36,002 bases of DNA, taken from the NCBI GenBank assembly GCA_014763895.1, contig JACXUM010000018.1, forward strand, positions 1 to 36,002, given 5' to 3'. This document shows, in pieces, positions 25,133 through 34,074 of the stretch. Each line of letters opens with the position of its first letter. The first letter of the stretch is position 1. The stretch is from Campylobacterales bacterium (GTDB taxonomy: Bacteria > Campylobacterota > Campylobacteria > Campylobacterales > Sulfurovaceae). Made by a program: the position numbers and the translations under genes. The notes under the pieces were generated by a model, which made no database searches, was not told where the DNA came from, and worked only from the letters and a program-made list of their open reading frames with translations.

Positions 25133-25876
25133 TCACATATACATTCCGCCGTTGACTTTGAGGGTTTCACCCGTGATATAAGAGGCATGGTCTGAAAGCA
25201 GAAAGGCTACTGCATCTGCCACCTCTTTTGGTTCGCCAAATCTCCCCAACGGAATCTTTGCAGTAAACGCTTCTTTGATCTCATCTTTGAGTACATCTGT
25301 CATCTCTGTAGCGATGAAACCCGGGGTGATCGTATTGTACCTGATATTTCTTGAAGCAGCTTCGATGGCAAAACTCTTCGTCATCGCGATCGTCCCGCCT
25401 TTACTCGCAGAATAGTTTGTCTGTCCGGCATTCCCTGTTTCACCAACGATCGATGCGATATTTACCACTGATCCAAAACGTTTCTTCCCCATTACTTTCA
25501 AGGCTTCCCTGCACCCGATAAAAGTTGACTTGAGATTTGCCTCGATCACAGACATGAACTCTTCAGTTTTCATACGCATTGCCAGTTTATCGTTGGTAAT
25601 ACCTGCATTATTGACAAGGTAAGAGAGTTCGCCGTCACTCTCTACGATTGTCTTAATTGCTTCAACAAATGCATCTTCCGCACTGACATCAAATCCGATC
25701 ACTTCAGCTTTCCCGCCTACAGCCTCGATCTGTGATTTGACTTCCTTGGCCTCAGCTTCGCCGCTTCTATAATTGATCCATACCTTTAGACCCATTTGGG
25801 CAAGGGTTTTGGCGATCTGGGCACCAATCCCTCTGCTTCCTCCAGTCACCAGTACATTTGAACCTGAAAACTTCAT
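25133..25876 (-). CDS. fabG: 3-oxoacyl-ACP reductase
   Basis: NADPH-dependent reductase of the fatty-acid elongation cycle; short-chain dehydrogenase fold. 247 residues. Cofactor motif TGGSRGIG at 11-18, NNAG at 89-92, catalytic Asn114, Ser142, Tyr155 and Lys159 (YSASK). C-terminal GGMYM is typical. ATG 25876 follows AAAGGGG. In this window it stands about 7 kb from acpP-fabF-accA, with the copper operon between them. Confidence 0.96.
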   Translation of the reverse strand: MKFSGSNVLVTGGSRGIGAQIAKTLAQMGLKVWINYRSGEAEAKEVKSQIEAVGGKAEVIGFDVSAEDAFVEAIKTIVESDGELSYLVNNAGITNDKLAMRMKTEEFMSVIEANLKSTFIGCREALKVMGKKRFGSVVNIASIVGETGNAGQTNYSASKGGTIAMTKSFAIEAASRNIRYNTITPGFIATEMTDVLKDEIKEAFTAKIPLGRFGEPKEVADAVAFLLSDHASYITGETLKVNGGMYM

Positions 25877-25927
25877 TTAACCCCTTTTCCTCTTTACTGA
25901 ATTTTATATTGTAATATTTTATTGCAA

Positions 25928-26269
25928 CTAATCACAATTAAAAAGCCTCTTTTTAATATCTTCAAAAATTTCATAGTCCTGCGGCGTAATTTTGTCCGAA
26001 TAGATCACATGATTGAGCTGTTCAAGCAGATGCAGCTTTGAAAGCCTATCGTCACACAGCGCTTGATTGATGATCTCAATATGTTCATTCAGATCATAAG
26101 GCTCATTGATGACCCTTTCAAGAAATGCTTTTGCCTCTTCATGACTGCATTGGAAATCCTGTCCCATGATTTCGCAAAAAAGAGGGGCCTCTTTTTCAAT
26201 ATTCCTCTGATCTACCTTAATAATATGGGCCAATAGTGTTCCAACTGATTCTTTAATCTTCTTTTCCAT
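25928..26269 (-). CDS. TerB-like small helical protein
   Basis: A 113-residue acidic, all-helical protein. LLAHIIKVDQRNIEKEAPLFCEIMGQDFQCSHEEAKAFLER follows the pattern of TerB / DjlA N-terminal domains (a helix pair with an acidic, metal-like site), seen in tellurite-resistance and co-chaperone proteins. The match is by pattern only. ATG 26269 is preferred because AAGGAG lies seven bases upstream; ATG 26275 sits only one base after it. It is followed by fabG after 51 bases on the same strand. Confidence 0.55.
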   Translation of the reverse strand: MEKKIKESVGTLLAHIIKVDQRNIEKEAPLFCEIMGQDFQCSHEEAKAFLERVINEPYDLNEHIEIINQALCDDRLSKLHLLEQLNHVIYSDKITPQDYEIFEDIKKRLFNCD

Positions 26270-26440
26270 TCCCATTCTCCTTCTTAAGAAGGGAAAAACC
26301 CCCCTCTTGTTTTATCTTTTTCCTTTGCGTTTTTGCATAACAACATATCACTGGATCGGAAGTTTTACGATTAGTTTTTTATCATACTAGGAAATAGACA
26401 TTTAGTCAATATCACTCCGTATAAAAAACATACGAAATCT

Positions 26441-27922
26441 TTAAATCAAAGGTTCATCCATCTCTTCAGGAATACTAAGCCCCATGATCTTTAGAACGGT
26501 TGGCGCTACATTGTTCAGGCCACACCCCTCTTTGACCTTTTCGACACCACGGGCAAGAACAAAACACCATACCTCACCGACAGTATGGTTCGTCAAAATA
26601 TGCCCCGCCTGGTCCCTCATCTCTTCGCAGTTCCCGTGATCACTGGTCAATACAATCGCATAATCATTTTCTTTCGCTTTTTGAATGATCTTTCCAAGCT
26701 GGGTATCTACTGCATGGACTGCCTGGCGTGCCGCTTCATAATTACCGGTATGCCCGACCATATCCCCATTGGCAAAGTTGACGATGACAAGGTCATATCC
26801 TTCATCGATCCCCTTGATAACAGCCTCTCCTACTTGGGGTGCAGACATTTCGGGTTTAAGATCATAGGTCCTTACATCCGGACTTGGGATAAGAACCCTG
26901 CTTTCTCCGATCATAGGCTCTTCGATGCCGCCGTTCATGAAAAAGGTCACATGGGCATATTTTTCGGTCTCTGCAGTATGAAGCTGTGTCAATCCCGCAT
27001 CACTGACAACCTCTGCCAACGTATGTTTTGGAGATTCTTTAGGGAAAAGAACCGGATAGGGGAATGTCTTGTCATATTGCGTCATGGTAACGATATGCAA
27101 CGGAATATAGGGTCTTTGGAATGCATCAAAATCGTTATCGCCCAGAGCAGTCGTGATCTCTCTTGCTCTGTCTGAACGGAAATTGGTCATGATAACCATA
27201 TCGCCTTCCTTTACTCCTTCATATCCTTCAAATGCAGCAGGTTCTATAAATTCATCCGTCTCATTTTTCGCATAACTTGCATCCACATACTCTTGAGGTC
27301 TCAAAGCACTCAAAGGTTTAGCCTGTGCGATCGCTCTATAACCTTTTTCAACCCTATCCCAGCGATTGTCCCTGTCCATTGTGAAAAAACGGCCGCCGAT
27401 GGTTGCGATAGAGATATCTTCATCACAGATCGCCTGAATCTGTTCAATATACTGTTTTGCAGAAGTAGGACTGACATCCCTTCCGTCCGTGATCAAATGC
27501 AAAAAGACTTTTTTGCCTCTCTCTTTCGCAAGCTTGGCAAGCCCCATCATATGCTCGATATGCGAATGAACCCCTCCATCGCTCAAAAGGCCGATCAAAT
27601 GCACGCTGCCGCTCTTGTGCAAAGCCTCGTTCAATACAGCATTTTTAGCTATGCTTCCATCTTCCAAGGCTAACGATATCTTGACCAGATCCTGATACAA
27701 GATACGTCCTGAACCGATGGTCATATGCCCCACTTCAGAGTTCCCCATTTGTCCTTTGGGCAATCCTACACTGAGTCCATGAGTAGAGATCAGCGCTTTT
27801 GGCGCCGTTTGAAAAAGCATATCGTAAGTAGGTTTGATGGCATCTTCAAAAGCATTGCAGCTGCTCTCAGGCTTGTATCCTATCCCATCCGTGATGATCA
27901 ATACTGTTTTTTGTCCATCCAT
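26441..27922 (-). CDS. gpmI: 2,3-bisphosphoglycerate-independent phosphoglycerate mutase
   Basis: Interconverts 3- and 2-phosphoglycerate using two Mn ions. 493 residues, alkaline-phosphatase superfamily. Metal/catalytic residues: Asp12 (IITDGIG), nucleophile Ser62 (GNSEVGH), [28 protein letters not shown] and [13 protein letters not shown] 27922 follows AAAGGAT. Divergent from mraY. Confidence 0.97.
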   Translation of the reverse strand: MDGQKTVLIITDGIGYKPESSCNAFEDAIKPTYDMLFQTAPKALISTHGLSVGLPKGQMGNSEVGHMTIGSGRILYQDLVKISLALEDGSIAKNAVLNEALHKSGSVHLIGLLSDGGVHSHIEHMMGLAKLAKERGKKVFLHLITDGRDVSPTSAKQYIEQIQAICDEDISIATIGGRFFTMDRDNRWDRVEKGYRAIAQAKPLSALRPQEYVDASYAKNETDEFIEPAAFEGYEGVKEGDMVIMTNFRSDRAREITTALGDNDFDAFQRPYIPLHIVTMTQYDKTFPYPVLFPKESPKHTLAEVVSDAGLTQLHTAETEKYAHVTFFMNGGIEEPMIGESRVLIPSPDVRTYDLKPEMSAPQVGEAVIKGIDEGYDLVIVNFANGDMVGHTGNYEAARQAVHAVDTQLGKIIQKAKENDYAIVLTSDHGNCEEMRDQAGHILTNHTVGEVWCFVLARGVEKVKEGCGLNNVAPTVLKIMGLSIPEEMDEPLI

Positions 27923-28041
27923 ATATATCCTTTAGCCGTTCTCTCTATATTTTAGTCTATCGTTTGATTGCTATCAAAGTCTTAATTTTATTGAAATAAT
28001 AGTAAAATAACCTTTTCTAAATCTTTAATGAAAGAAATACG

Positions 28042-29100
28042 ATGTTGTTTGAACTCTCCCAACTCTTGCATATCAATCTTTTCGGTTACATTACCGTACG
28101 TGCGGGTTTTGCATTTTTTGCTGCTTTCATTTTAACACTTTTGATCATGCCGCGATACCTGGCATGGGCCATTTCAAAAAAAGCAAACCAGCCTATCAAC
28201 AAATATATTCCTGCCCATGAAGGGAAAAAACATACCCCTACCATGGGAGGGGCCATGTTCATTATCGCTTCTTTGGCAGCCACACTCTTCTCTTGCGATC
28301 TATCCAATCTTTATGTATGGGGAGGGATCATCACGCTTTTGGGGTTTGGCTTTGTAGGCTTTAAAGACGATATCGGGAAGATCCTTTCGGGGAACAACCT
28401 TGAGGGGTTGACTCCAAGAGGGAAAATGGCACTTTTGATCCTTATCTCCCTTTTGGTTGCCGGCTTGCTTTTAACTGCCGGGTTCCCGACAACATTCTAT
28501 GTGCCGTTTGTTAAAACGCCTCTCTTTGACATGGGATATTTCGCGATCCCTTTTTGGGTCCTCGTTTTTTTAGCCACGACCAATGCGGTCAACCTCACGG
28601 ACGGTCTGGATGGGCTGGCGACGGTCCCTTCGGTGATTGCGCTTGTTTCTTTTGGGGTTATACTTTATGTCACCGGGCATGCGATCTTTAGCGGCTATTT
28701 GCTCGTACCCCATATCAAAGGAATCGGGGAGATGACCATTATGGCGGCTGCTTTGGCGGGAGGCCTGCTTGGTTTTCTTTGGTATAACTGCTATCCTGCA
28801 GAGGTTTTCATGGGCGATACAGGGAGTTTAGCCATCGGCGGTTTTCTTGCCTACCTTGCGATACTGGGCAAAAGCGAGATCCTGCTTGTATTGATCGGCT
28901 TTATCTTTGTCATCGAAACGGTTTCTGTGATCCTGCAGGTAGGCAGCTACAAGATCCGTAAAGAACGCATCTTCCTGATGGCGCCGATCCACCACCATTT
29001 TGAACTCAAAAAATGGGCAGAGAACAAAATCATCGTACGTTTCTGGATGATCTCATTCCTTGCCAACCTGCTTGCGCTCATTTCATTCAAGTTCAGATAA
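28042..29100 (+). CDS. mraY: Phospho-MurNAc-pentapeptide transferase
   Basis: First membrane step of peptidoglycan synthesis: moves phospho-MurNAc-pentapeptide onto undecaprenyl phosphate, making lipid I. 352 residues, ten predicted TM segments. Conserved Asp pair 109-110 (FKDDIGK), [21 protein letters not shown], and the histidine motif [10 protein letters not shown] near residue 318. The RBS is weak (GAAAGAA). It is followed by murD after 225 bases that hold a repeat element. Confidence 0.97.
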   Translation: MLFELSQLLHINLFGYITVRAGFAFFAAFILTLLIMPRYLAWAISKKANQPINKYIPAHEGKKHTPTMGGAMFIIASLAATLFSCDLSNLYVWGGIITLLGFGFVGFKDDIGKILSGNNLEGLTPRGKMALLILISLLVAGLLLTAGFPTTFYVPFVKTPLFDMGYFAIPFWVLVFLATTNAVNLTDGLDGLATVPSVIALVSFGVILYVTGHAIFSGYLLVPHIKGIGEMTIMAAALAGGLLGFLWYNCYPAEVFMGDTGSLAIGGFLAYLAILGKSEILLVLIGFIFVIETVSVILQVGSYKIRKERIFLMAPIHHHFELKKWAENKIIVRFWMISFLANLLALISFKFR

Positions 29101-29104
29101 AAGA

Positions 29105-29308
29105 TAATGGGTAACGGGCAATGAGCAATGAGCAACCGAAAAAACAATGATCCCTTAAAAGCATCAATGAATAGCTCAAATTGCTCGCCTCTAGCACAAA
29201 GACCGTAAAACAAGGAAGTCTATGAAAAACACCAACCACTCATTACGCATTACGCATTATTCATTACGCATTATTCATTACTCATTACTCATTACTCATT
29301 ACTCATTT
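29105..29308 (+). repeat. Heptamer-palindrome element, copy C
   Basis: Left arm of 7-base units AATGGGT, AACGGGC, AATGAGC, AATGAGC (29106-29133). The right arm is ten tandem inverted units of the form (C/T)(T/G)CATTA (29239-29308), including four with CTCATT at the end. The arms are reverse complements in phase. The interior (about 105 bases) has no clear ORF. The conserved TCGGTA box and 7-bp hairpin of copies A, B and D are not seen, so this is a divergent type. It ends 17 bases before the murD ATG. Confidence 0.7.
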
Positions 29309-29325
29309 GATAAACGGAGTTTTTC

Positions 29326-30624
29326 ATGAAACCGACACTTTTTGGATACGGACTGACCACCAAAGCCATTGCCCATGCTTTAGGGGGAGGGTGTACCTTC
29401 TTTGATGATACGCTCAAAGAGCCTTTTACGGATGAAGAAGGCAATCACATCCTTCCGTCACACCTTTTCGACCCTGATGCCAGCAGCTTGGAAGTGACAA
29501 CACCTAGTCTTCCTCCACAGCATCCGCTTATTAAAAGTGCAAAAAACCTTTTAAGTGAATATGACTACTTTCTCGGTAATGAGCAATTAGCGGCGAGTAG
29601 CGAGCAGCCAAAAACAGAAGTATCGCAAAGCGATACATACCGAAACTCCTCACTCCTCACTCCTCACTCCTCACTATCCAAACCTTTCACGATTTGGATC
29701 AGCGGCACCAACGGCAAAACCACCACCACGCAAATGCTTACCCATCTTTTGAAAAAACGCGGAGCCCTCAGCGGCGGCAATATCGGTACGCCATTGGCCC
29801 AGCTCGATCCCGATGCCCCTATCTGGGTGCTTGAAACCAGCTCTTTTACCCTGCATCATACCACTAGTGCATCGCCTGATATCTATCTCCTGCTTCCCAT
29901 CACACCCGATCACCTGGACTGGCATGGTACTGCGGAGGCTTATGAAGCAGACAAACTAAGACCTCTTTTGACGATGAAAGAGGGGGAACTGGCCTTGGTC
30001 CCAAAAGGGCTGACCCTGCCAAAAACGAATGCCTATGTCGTAGAGTATGACTCCAACGAATTTTTGGCGGAGTATTTCAACCTTGATAGTTCAAAAATAC
30101 GTTTCAAAGCGGCTTTCCTGCAGGATGCGCTGTTAGCGCTTGCCGTAGCCAAAGTACTCTTTGATGAGGCGGACTATGAACTGATGAATGCTTTTGCGAT
30201 TGATGCCCACCGGCAGGAAGAGTTCAAAGATGCCAAAGGCAGACTCTGGGTGAACGACTCCAAAGCGACCAACATCGATGCCACAGTCCAGGCCCTCAAA
30301 GGCTATAGCGGCAAACATATCCACCTCATCCTCGGAGGCGATGACAAAAGGGTCGACCTGACGCCGCTTTTTGAAAGCATGGCGCCTCTTCCTATCACGA
30401 TCTACGCCATCGGGGCAAACCAGAACAAACTGCTCGATCTTGCAAAAACATTCGGCATCGAAGCGGTTAACACACAGACGATCGACAAAGCCGTTGAAGC
30501 GATCGACAAAGTACACACCCACGAAAGCATCGCCCTGCTCTCTCCTGCCGCAGCGAGCCTAGACCAGTTTACCTCCTACAAACACCGGGGCGAGACCTTT
30601 ATGGAGCTGGTCAAGACACTCTAG
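29326..30624 (+). CDS. murD: UDP-N-acetylmuramoylalanine-D-glutamate ligase with in-frame insert
   Basis: Adds D-Glu to UDP-MurNAc-L-Ala in the cytoplasm. 432 residues. ATP-binding ISGTNGKTTTTQM at about 125-138, the central-domain LLPITPDHLDWHG, and WVNDSKATNIDAT and the C-terminal LSPAAASLDQFTSYKHRGETF. Residues about 84-118, between SEYDYFL and KPFTIWISGTNG, are low-complexity (SSLLTPHSSLS) and are encoded by a heptamer-palindrome element; in the family these flanks are nearly adjacent, as I remember it. The reading frame continues and no catalytic motif is disturbed. ATG 29326 is preceded by CGGAG. Confidence 0.95.
   Translation: MKPTLFGYGLTTKAIAHALGGGCTFFDDTLKEPFTDEEGNHILPSHLFDPDASSLEVTTPSLPPQHPLIKSAKNLLSEYDYFLGNEQLAASSEQPKTEVSQSDTYRNSSLLTPHSSLSKPFTIWISGTNGKTTTTQMLTHLLKKRGALSGGNIGTPLAQLDPDAPIWVLETSSFTLHHTTSASPDIYLLLPITPDHLDWHGTAEAYEADKLRPLLTMKEGELALVPKGLTLPKTNAYVVEYDSNEFLAEYFNLDSSKIRFKAAFLQDALLALAVAKVLFDEADYELMNAFAIDAHRQEEFKDAKGRLWVNDSKATNIDATVQALKGYSGKHIHLILGGDDKRVDLTPLFESMAPLPITIYAIGANQNKLLDLAKTFGIEAVNTQTIDKAVEAIDKVHTHESIALLSPAAASLDQFTSYKHRGETFMELVKTL
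29578..29675 (-). repeat. Heptamer-palindrome element, copy D, in frame inside murD
   Basis: Read on the minus strand this has the same order as copies A and B: four perfect AGTGAGG units, AGTTTCGGTAT, a perfect 7-bp hairpin GTATCGC-TTT-GCGATAC, TTCTGTTTTT, then inverted heptamers GCTCGCT, ACTCGCC, GCTAATT, GCTCATT. On the murD strand the CCTCACT repeats (29648-29675) contain no stop codon in any frame. AATGAGC at its left end is the same unit found in copy C 450 bases upstream. Confidence 0.8.
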
Positions 30625-30638
30625 CTTTTTTTCTCCTC

Positions 30639-30657
30639 AAAATTATCGATAATTTTT
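30639..30657 (+). terminator. murD terminator-like palindrome
   Basis: AAAATTATCGATAATTTT followed by TT: a self-complementary A/T-rich hairpin 15 bases after the murD stop. Very small loop, so only moderate confidence. Confidence 0.35.
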
Positions 30658-30680
30658 TGATATAAACCCGATAAATCTTC

Positions 30681-30708
30681 TTGCTTTATTCCCTCTTTAT
30701 GTTATAAT
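30681..30708 (+). promoter_or_regulatory. Promoter of the 1077-residue protein
   Basis: TTGCTT (30681-30686), 16-base spacer, TATAAT (30703-30708). Start of transcription would be about 30715, giving a leader of about 110 bases. Confidence 0.5.
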
Positions 30709-30714
30709 GATCGT

Positions 30715-30825
30715 TATCGGCAAGAGAATAAGAGATAGTTATTGTCTTTGTGGAAACGGGAAAGATGGAGGCAATTCATAGTATGAAGATGTCTCTTCGG
30801 TCTAAACAAATAGAGGAGGAAAAAG
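30715..30825 (+). promoter_or_regulatory. Unidentified 5' leader
   Basis: About 110 untranslated bases. Possible short stems: TCTTT...AAAGA around GTGGAAACGGG and GAAG...CTTC further down. It does not match any riboswitch I know. The last bases hold GAGGAGGAA, a strong RBS, before ATG 30826. Confidence 0.3.
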
Positions 30826-33800
30826 ATGAAGTCAAACATTATAAACAGTTGGCTTAGTCAACTGAAAAAGCGTGGAAAAGAGGTTGTGCTTGGGGCATCG
30901 CTTCTGATGATGGCCACAACGGCGAATGCCGGAACATTCAAACTTGATCTGCAAGGTTGTATACAAAGCCCTGACAATGGATACCATGTAGAGTCGCTTC
31001 CAAGCGTACAGAATCCCGGAGAGTACATTAACATGTATATGTGTAATACGGATTCCTATGTGCAGGGGAACCTCAAACAATGGGCAGAACTTGATATGGT
31101 GCCCCATCATATCGTCTTTTCCAATACTACAGGAGCAGATCAAAACCTTACGTTTCGTGTAGTCGGTGATTATATATGGGGATCAACTCCCGGACTTCGC
31201 GGTTGGGATTACATTTCGGAATTGACACTGGACGTAAATGCAACCATAGCAGAAGGTGGTGACCCTGCCGTGTGTGCGCAGATTGGGAATTTTGCAGCAC
31301 AATCACTGATCATTTCGGATGACGAGACGACGATCGAACGACGTGTTGATGTCAATGGTTATCCGGATGGTGCGATCTGTGTCGCGGTCTATAATGTAAG
31401 GCTCGCGATCGGTTCAAGTCTCTACACAGGTGCTTCTCTTCAGGACTATCTGCAAGTTGTAGAAGGCAGTATCCATGTCGGGAAGCAGACATTACCTTTG
31501 CCTGTTCCTGCTATAGCAGATTTAAGCAAAACCATGACTGCCGTGCAAGGGGGTCAAAGAACATGGACGGTCAACAAAACTTCGTCACCTGCATCCATTA
31601 ATTTTGGAAATACCTGTGATGATGCAACCCCGTTGCAAAAAGATGTCAATATCACAGTTAATTGGGTAAAAGGTCCTGTTACGCCTGCTGGGAACGTGAA
31701 CGTAACGACCGTGATCAGTGCTTCCAACACCTCCCACCGTGATATCAATATCAGTGTAACCGACAGGCTCTACAGCGGTATGAGCCTTTTGCAAACACAT
31801 CTTTGTGATCCGGTTACGATGGCGGCAAATTTCAGCGGTGTGGTCTGTAGCCATACATTTACCATCCCTTCAGCATCTGCGATACAACTGAACGATAAAG
31901 CAACTGCTGTCTATATCGATCTTGATACAAATCAGTCTATTTTGGGTGAGAAGAACGCGACAGCAAGCGCTACCTTGCAAGGTGGTGGTACTGTTACTGA
32001 TGAAAATGCGACGGTCAAGGACCATGAGTCGATCACAGGAAGCTATTTGAGCTATTCTGTCGCAACACCGGATAGCGGTTCATTTAACAACTATACTGCT
32101 GGAACACCTACAACCGGTGATGTAAACTGGACATCTGGTTTGGTAGCGGATAGTGGAAGCATTATCTTCAAAAAAACCGTATACACTCAGGCTGGAAGAG
32201 AAGTTTCGGGAATATTATCGGATTTGGCAACTGTTACAACCGCAAGCGGTGTTACTTCCAATAGCGGTATCATGAGCATTAATCTTAACGCTTCGCCGAC
32301 GGTAACATTAACTATTGTCAAAGAGATGAATGCTTCCATTATTCCTTCAGAAGGAGTGGATTTTAACTTCACGGTCATAAACGCGGAAGATTTTAATGAA
32401 ACGTTCACGATCGAGCTAAATCAAACGAATCCAACCGCTTCTATCACGATTTCAGGTTTATCGCCTGCCATTTATCATATTCAGGAAGAGGCAATAACAG
32501 GATATGCTGTCGATGGGAATGCTACAAGGGTTGTTGATCTAAGGCTGCCAGTATGTGAAGCTACTGAGAAATTTACAAATATTTTGGCAAATAGACCTGC
32601 TGTCAAAGTAAGAAAACTGACATTGCCTGAGATCTTTGAGGGGTCATCGACAGATGACGGTTGGGAAATGACGCTTTACAAATTAGCCGATGATAATATA
32701 ACATGGGGTATTGTTGAGACGAATACAACGACAGCCGGTGGAGATTGGATCACATTGGCAGATAGAGATACTCTACTCTCAGGTACCTATAAGATAGAAG
32801 AGACCATGAAAAACGGATGGTATCTCTATGGAAAGAGTGCTGACTGTACTTTTACATATGATGAGGTTGTAGATGCCAATCGTTCAGACTTTGAATGTAC
32901 CTATGCAAATGCAAAATACAGTACTATTATTATCCATAAAGAACTTGAACCAGGTTCATCGGATCATACTTTTACCTTTACGCAGGATATCAATGCATCC
33001 GATCCGTTAAGTTTAGGTGACGGAGATGACAAAACCTATGATAACCTCATGCTAACAACGTACCCACGATTCTATCATGTCACTGAAGATGCAACAGATG
33101 ACTACGATCTGATAGGATTGGAATGTCAAGAATATTTTGGTGAAAGCGAAGTATATGACAACAATGATACCGATACGGATTTGGCAAGCCGTGAAGCAAT
33201 TATCGCTATAGAGCCGGGGGAAACGGTAGAGTGTACCTTTACCAATAGAGAGCGTGGCAGAATAGAGGTGCTCAAACTTCAAGATGGTAATACATCGACT
33301 AATGTATGGACATTCAGACTAACCGGACCTGAAGGGACGTTCACAAGCGATACCAATACTAGCAATCCTGTGTTTACCGATCTTAGACTCATTCCGGATG
33401 AAAACCATACATTATGTGAGTTAAACACTCCTATAGCATGGGATGCAAACTGGACATTGAACAGTGCACCGGTAACACCAACTGTAACCATTCATGATAC
33501 CAATCTTGTTGACAGATGTTATACATTTAGTGTAGGGGTAGGAGAAACAGCAGCATTTGAGATCGACAATATTTCACCAAAAACCATTGAGATCGGTGAT
33601 TATGTCTGGTACGATGATAACAACGATGGCATCCAGGATCAAGATGAAGAAGCTGCAGGAGGATTGACCGTAGAGCTTTTAGAGACCAATGGTACGGTAG
33701 TTGCAATAGATATAACCGATATAAACGGAAACTATCTATTTGAGAACGTTGTCCCCGGAGAATATCAAGTAAGATTCTCAGGTCTTCCGACGCAATACGC

Positions 33801-34059
33801 TTTCACCAAAATGAATCAAGGTAGTGATGATGCGATTGATTCTGATGTAGATAGTGATGGTTATACTCCAGTCATCAACTTTACACAGAGTGACCTGACT
33901 ATCGATGCGGGGATCTATTGTACGTGTATCGATACTGTCGAGGCAAAAAGCGATAGCGGTTCTGCATTCAATACCATCACAGCTGCCGGTATGGTATTGC
34001 TGACACTATTGTTCGGTCTATACTTCGCAAGAAGAGAAGAACTATCTGAACAAAGATAA
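30826..34059 (+). CDS. Large secreted multi-domain protein rich in N-glycosylation sequons
   Basis: A 1077-residue exported protein. Signal peptide (cleavage after TTANA, about residue 35), N-terminal domain 36-225 with paired Cys, a DUF11-like region about 230-490, several SpaA/prealbumin-like repeats (about 495-910), and an SdrD B-like domain (about 925-1010) with IGDYVWYDDNNDGIQD. The C-terminus has SDSGSAFNT, a hydrophobic helix, then RREE, resembling C-terminal sorting signals. It has 23 D/E-X-N-X-S/T motifs, the acceptor of bacterial PglB. RBS GAGGAGGAA is strong. A downstream barrel gene follows after 15 bases, so it may be exported or presented with it. No function is known; adhesion or a surface layer are guesses. 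Confidence 0.7.
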   Translation: MKSNIINSWLSQLKKRGKEVVLGASLLMMATTANAGTFKLDLQGCIQSPDNGYHVESLPSVQNPGEYINMYMCNTDSYVQGNLKQWAELDMVPHHIVFSNTTGADQNLTFRVVGDYIWGSTPGLRGWDYISELTLDVNATIAEGGDPAVCAQIGNFAAQSLIISDDETTIERRVDVNGYPDGAICVAVYNVRLAIGSSLYTGASLQDYLQVVEGSIHVGKQTLPLPVPAIADLSKTMTAVQGGQRTWTVNKTSSPASINFGNTCDDATPLQKDVNITVNWVKGPVTPAGNVNVTTVISASNTSHRDINISVTDRLYSGMSLLQTHLCDPVTMAANFSGVVCSHTFTIPSASAIQLNDKATAVYIDLDTNQSILGEKNATASATLQGGGTVTDENATVKDHESITGSYLSYSVATPDSGSFNNYTAGTPTTGDVNWTSGLVADSGSIIFKKTVYTQAGREVSGILSDLATVTTASGVTSNSGIMSINLNASPTVTLTIVKEMNASIIPSEGVDFNFTVINAEDFNETFTIELNQTNPTASITISGLSPAIYHIQEEAITGYAVDGNATRVVDLRLPVCEATEKFTNILANRPAVKVRKLTLPEIFEGSSTDDGWEMTLYKLADDNITWGIVETNTTTAGGDWITLADRDTLLSGTYKIEETMKNGWYLYGKSADCTFTYDEVVDANRSDFECTYANAKYSTIIIHKELEPGSSDHTFTFTQDINASDPLSLGDGDDKTYDNLMLTTYPRFYHVTEDATDDYDLIGLECQEYFGESEVYDNNDTDTDLASREAIIAIEPGETVECTFTNRERGRIEVLKLQDGNTSTNVWTFRLTGPEGTFTSDTNTSNPVFTDLRLIPDENHTLCELNTPIAWDANWTLNSAPVTPTVTIHDTNLVDRCYTFSVGVGETAAFEIDNISPKTIEIGDYVWYDDNNDGIQDQDEEAAGGLTVELLETNGTVVAIDITDINGNYLFENVVPGEYQVRFSGLPTQYAFTKMNQGSDDAIDSDVDSDGYTPVINFTQSDLTIDAGIYCTCIDTVEAKSDSGSAFNTITAAGMVLLTLLFGLYFARREELSEQR

Positions 34060-34074
34060 GGAAGGAGCAAAAAG

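Noticed and set aside
26585-27175. 196-codon plus-strand ORF over gpmI
   Set aside because: Antisense to a complete gpmI; no RBS or recognisable motif.
29239-29308. Tandem repeats that might be taken for a CRISPR array
   Set aside because: Units are only seven bases with no spacers, and no cas genes are present.
30715-30825. c-di-GMP (GEMM) riboswitch before the large secreted protein
   Set aside because: The conserved GEMM core and GNRA receptor are not found; left as an unidentified leader.
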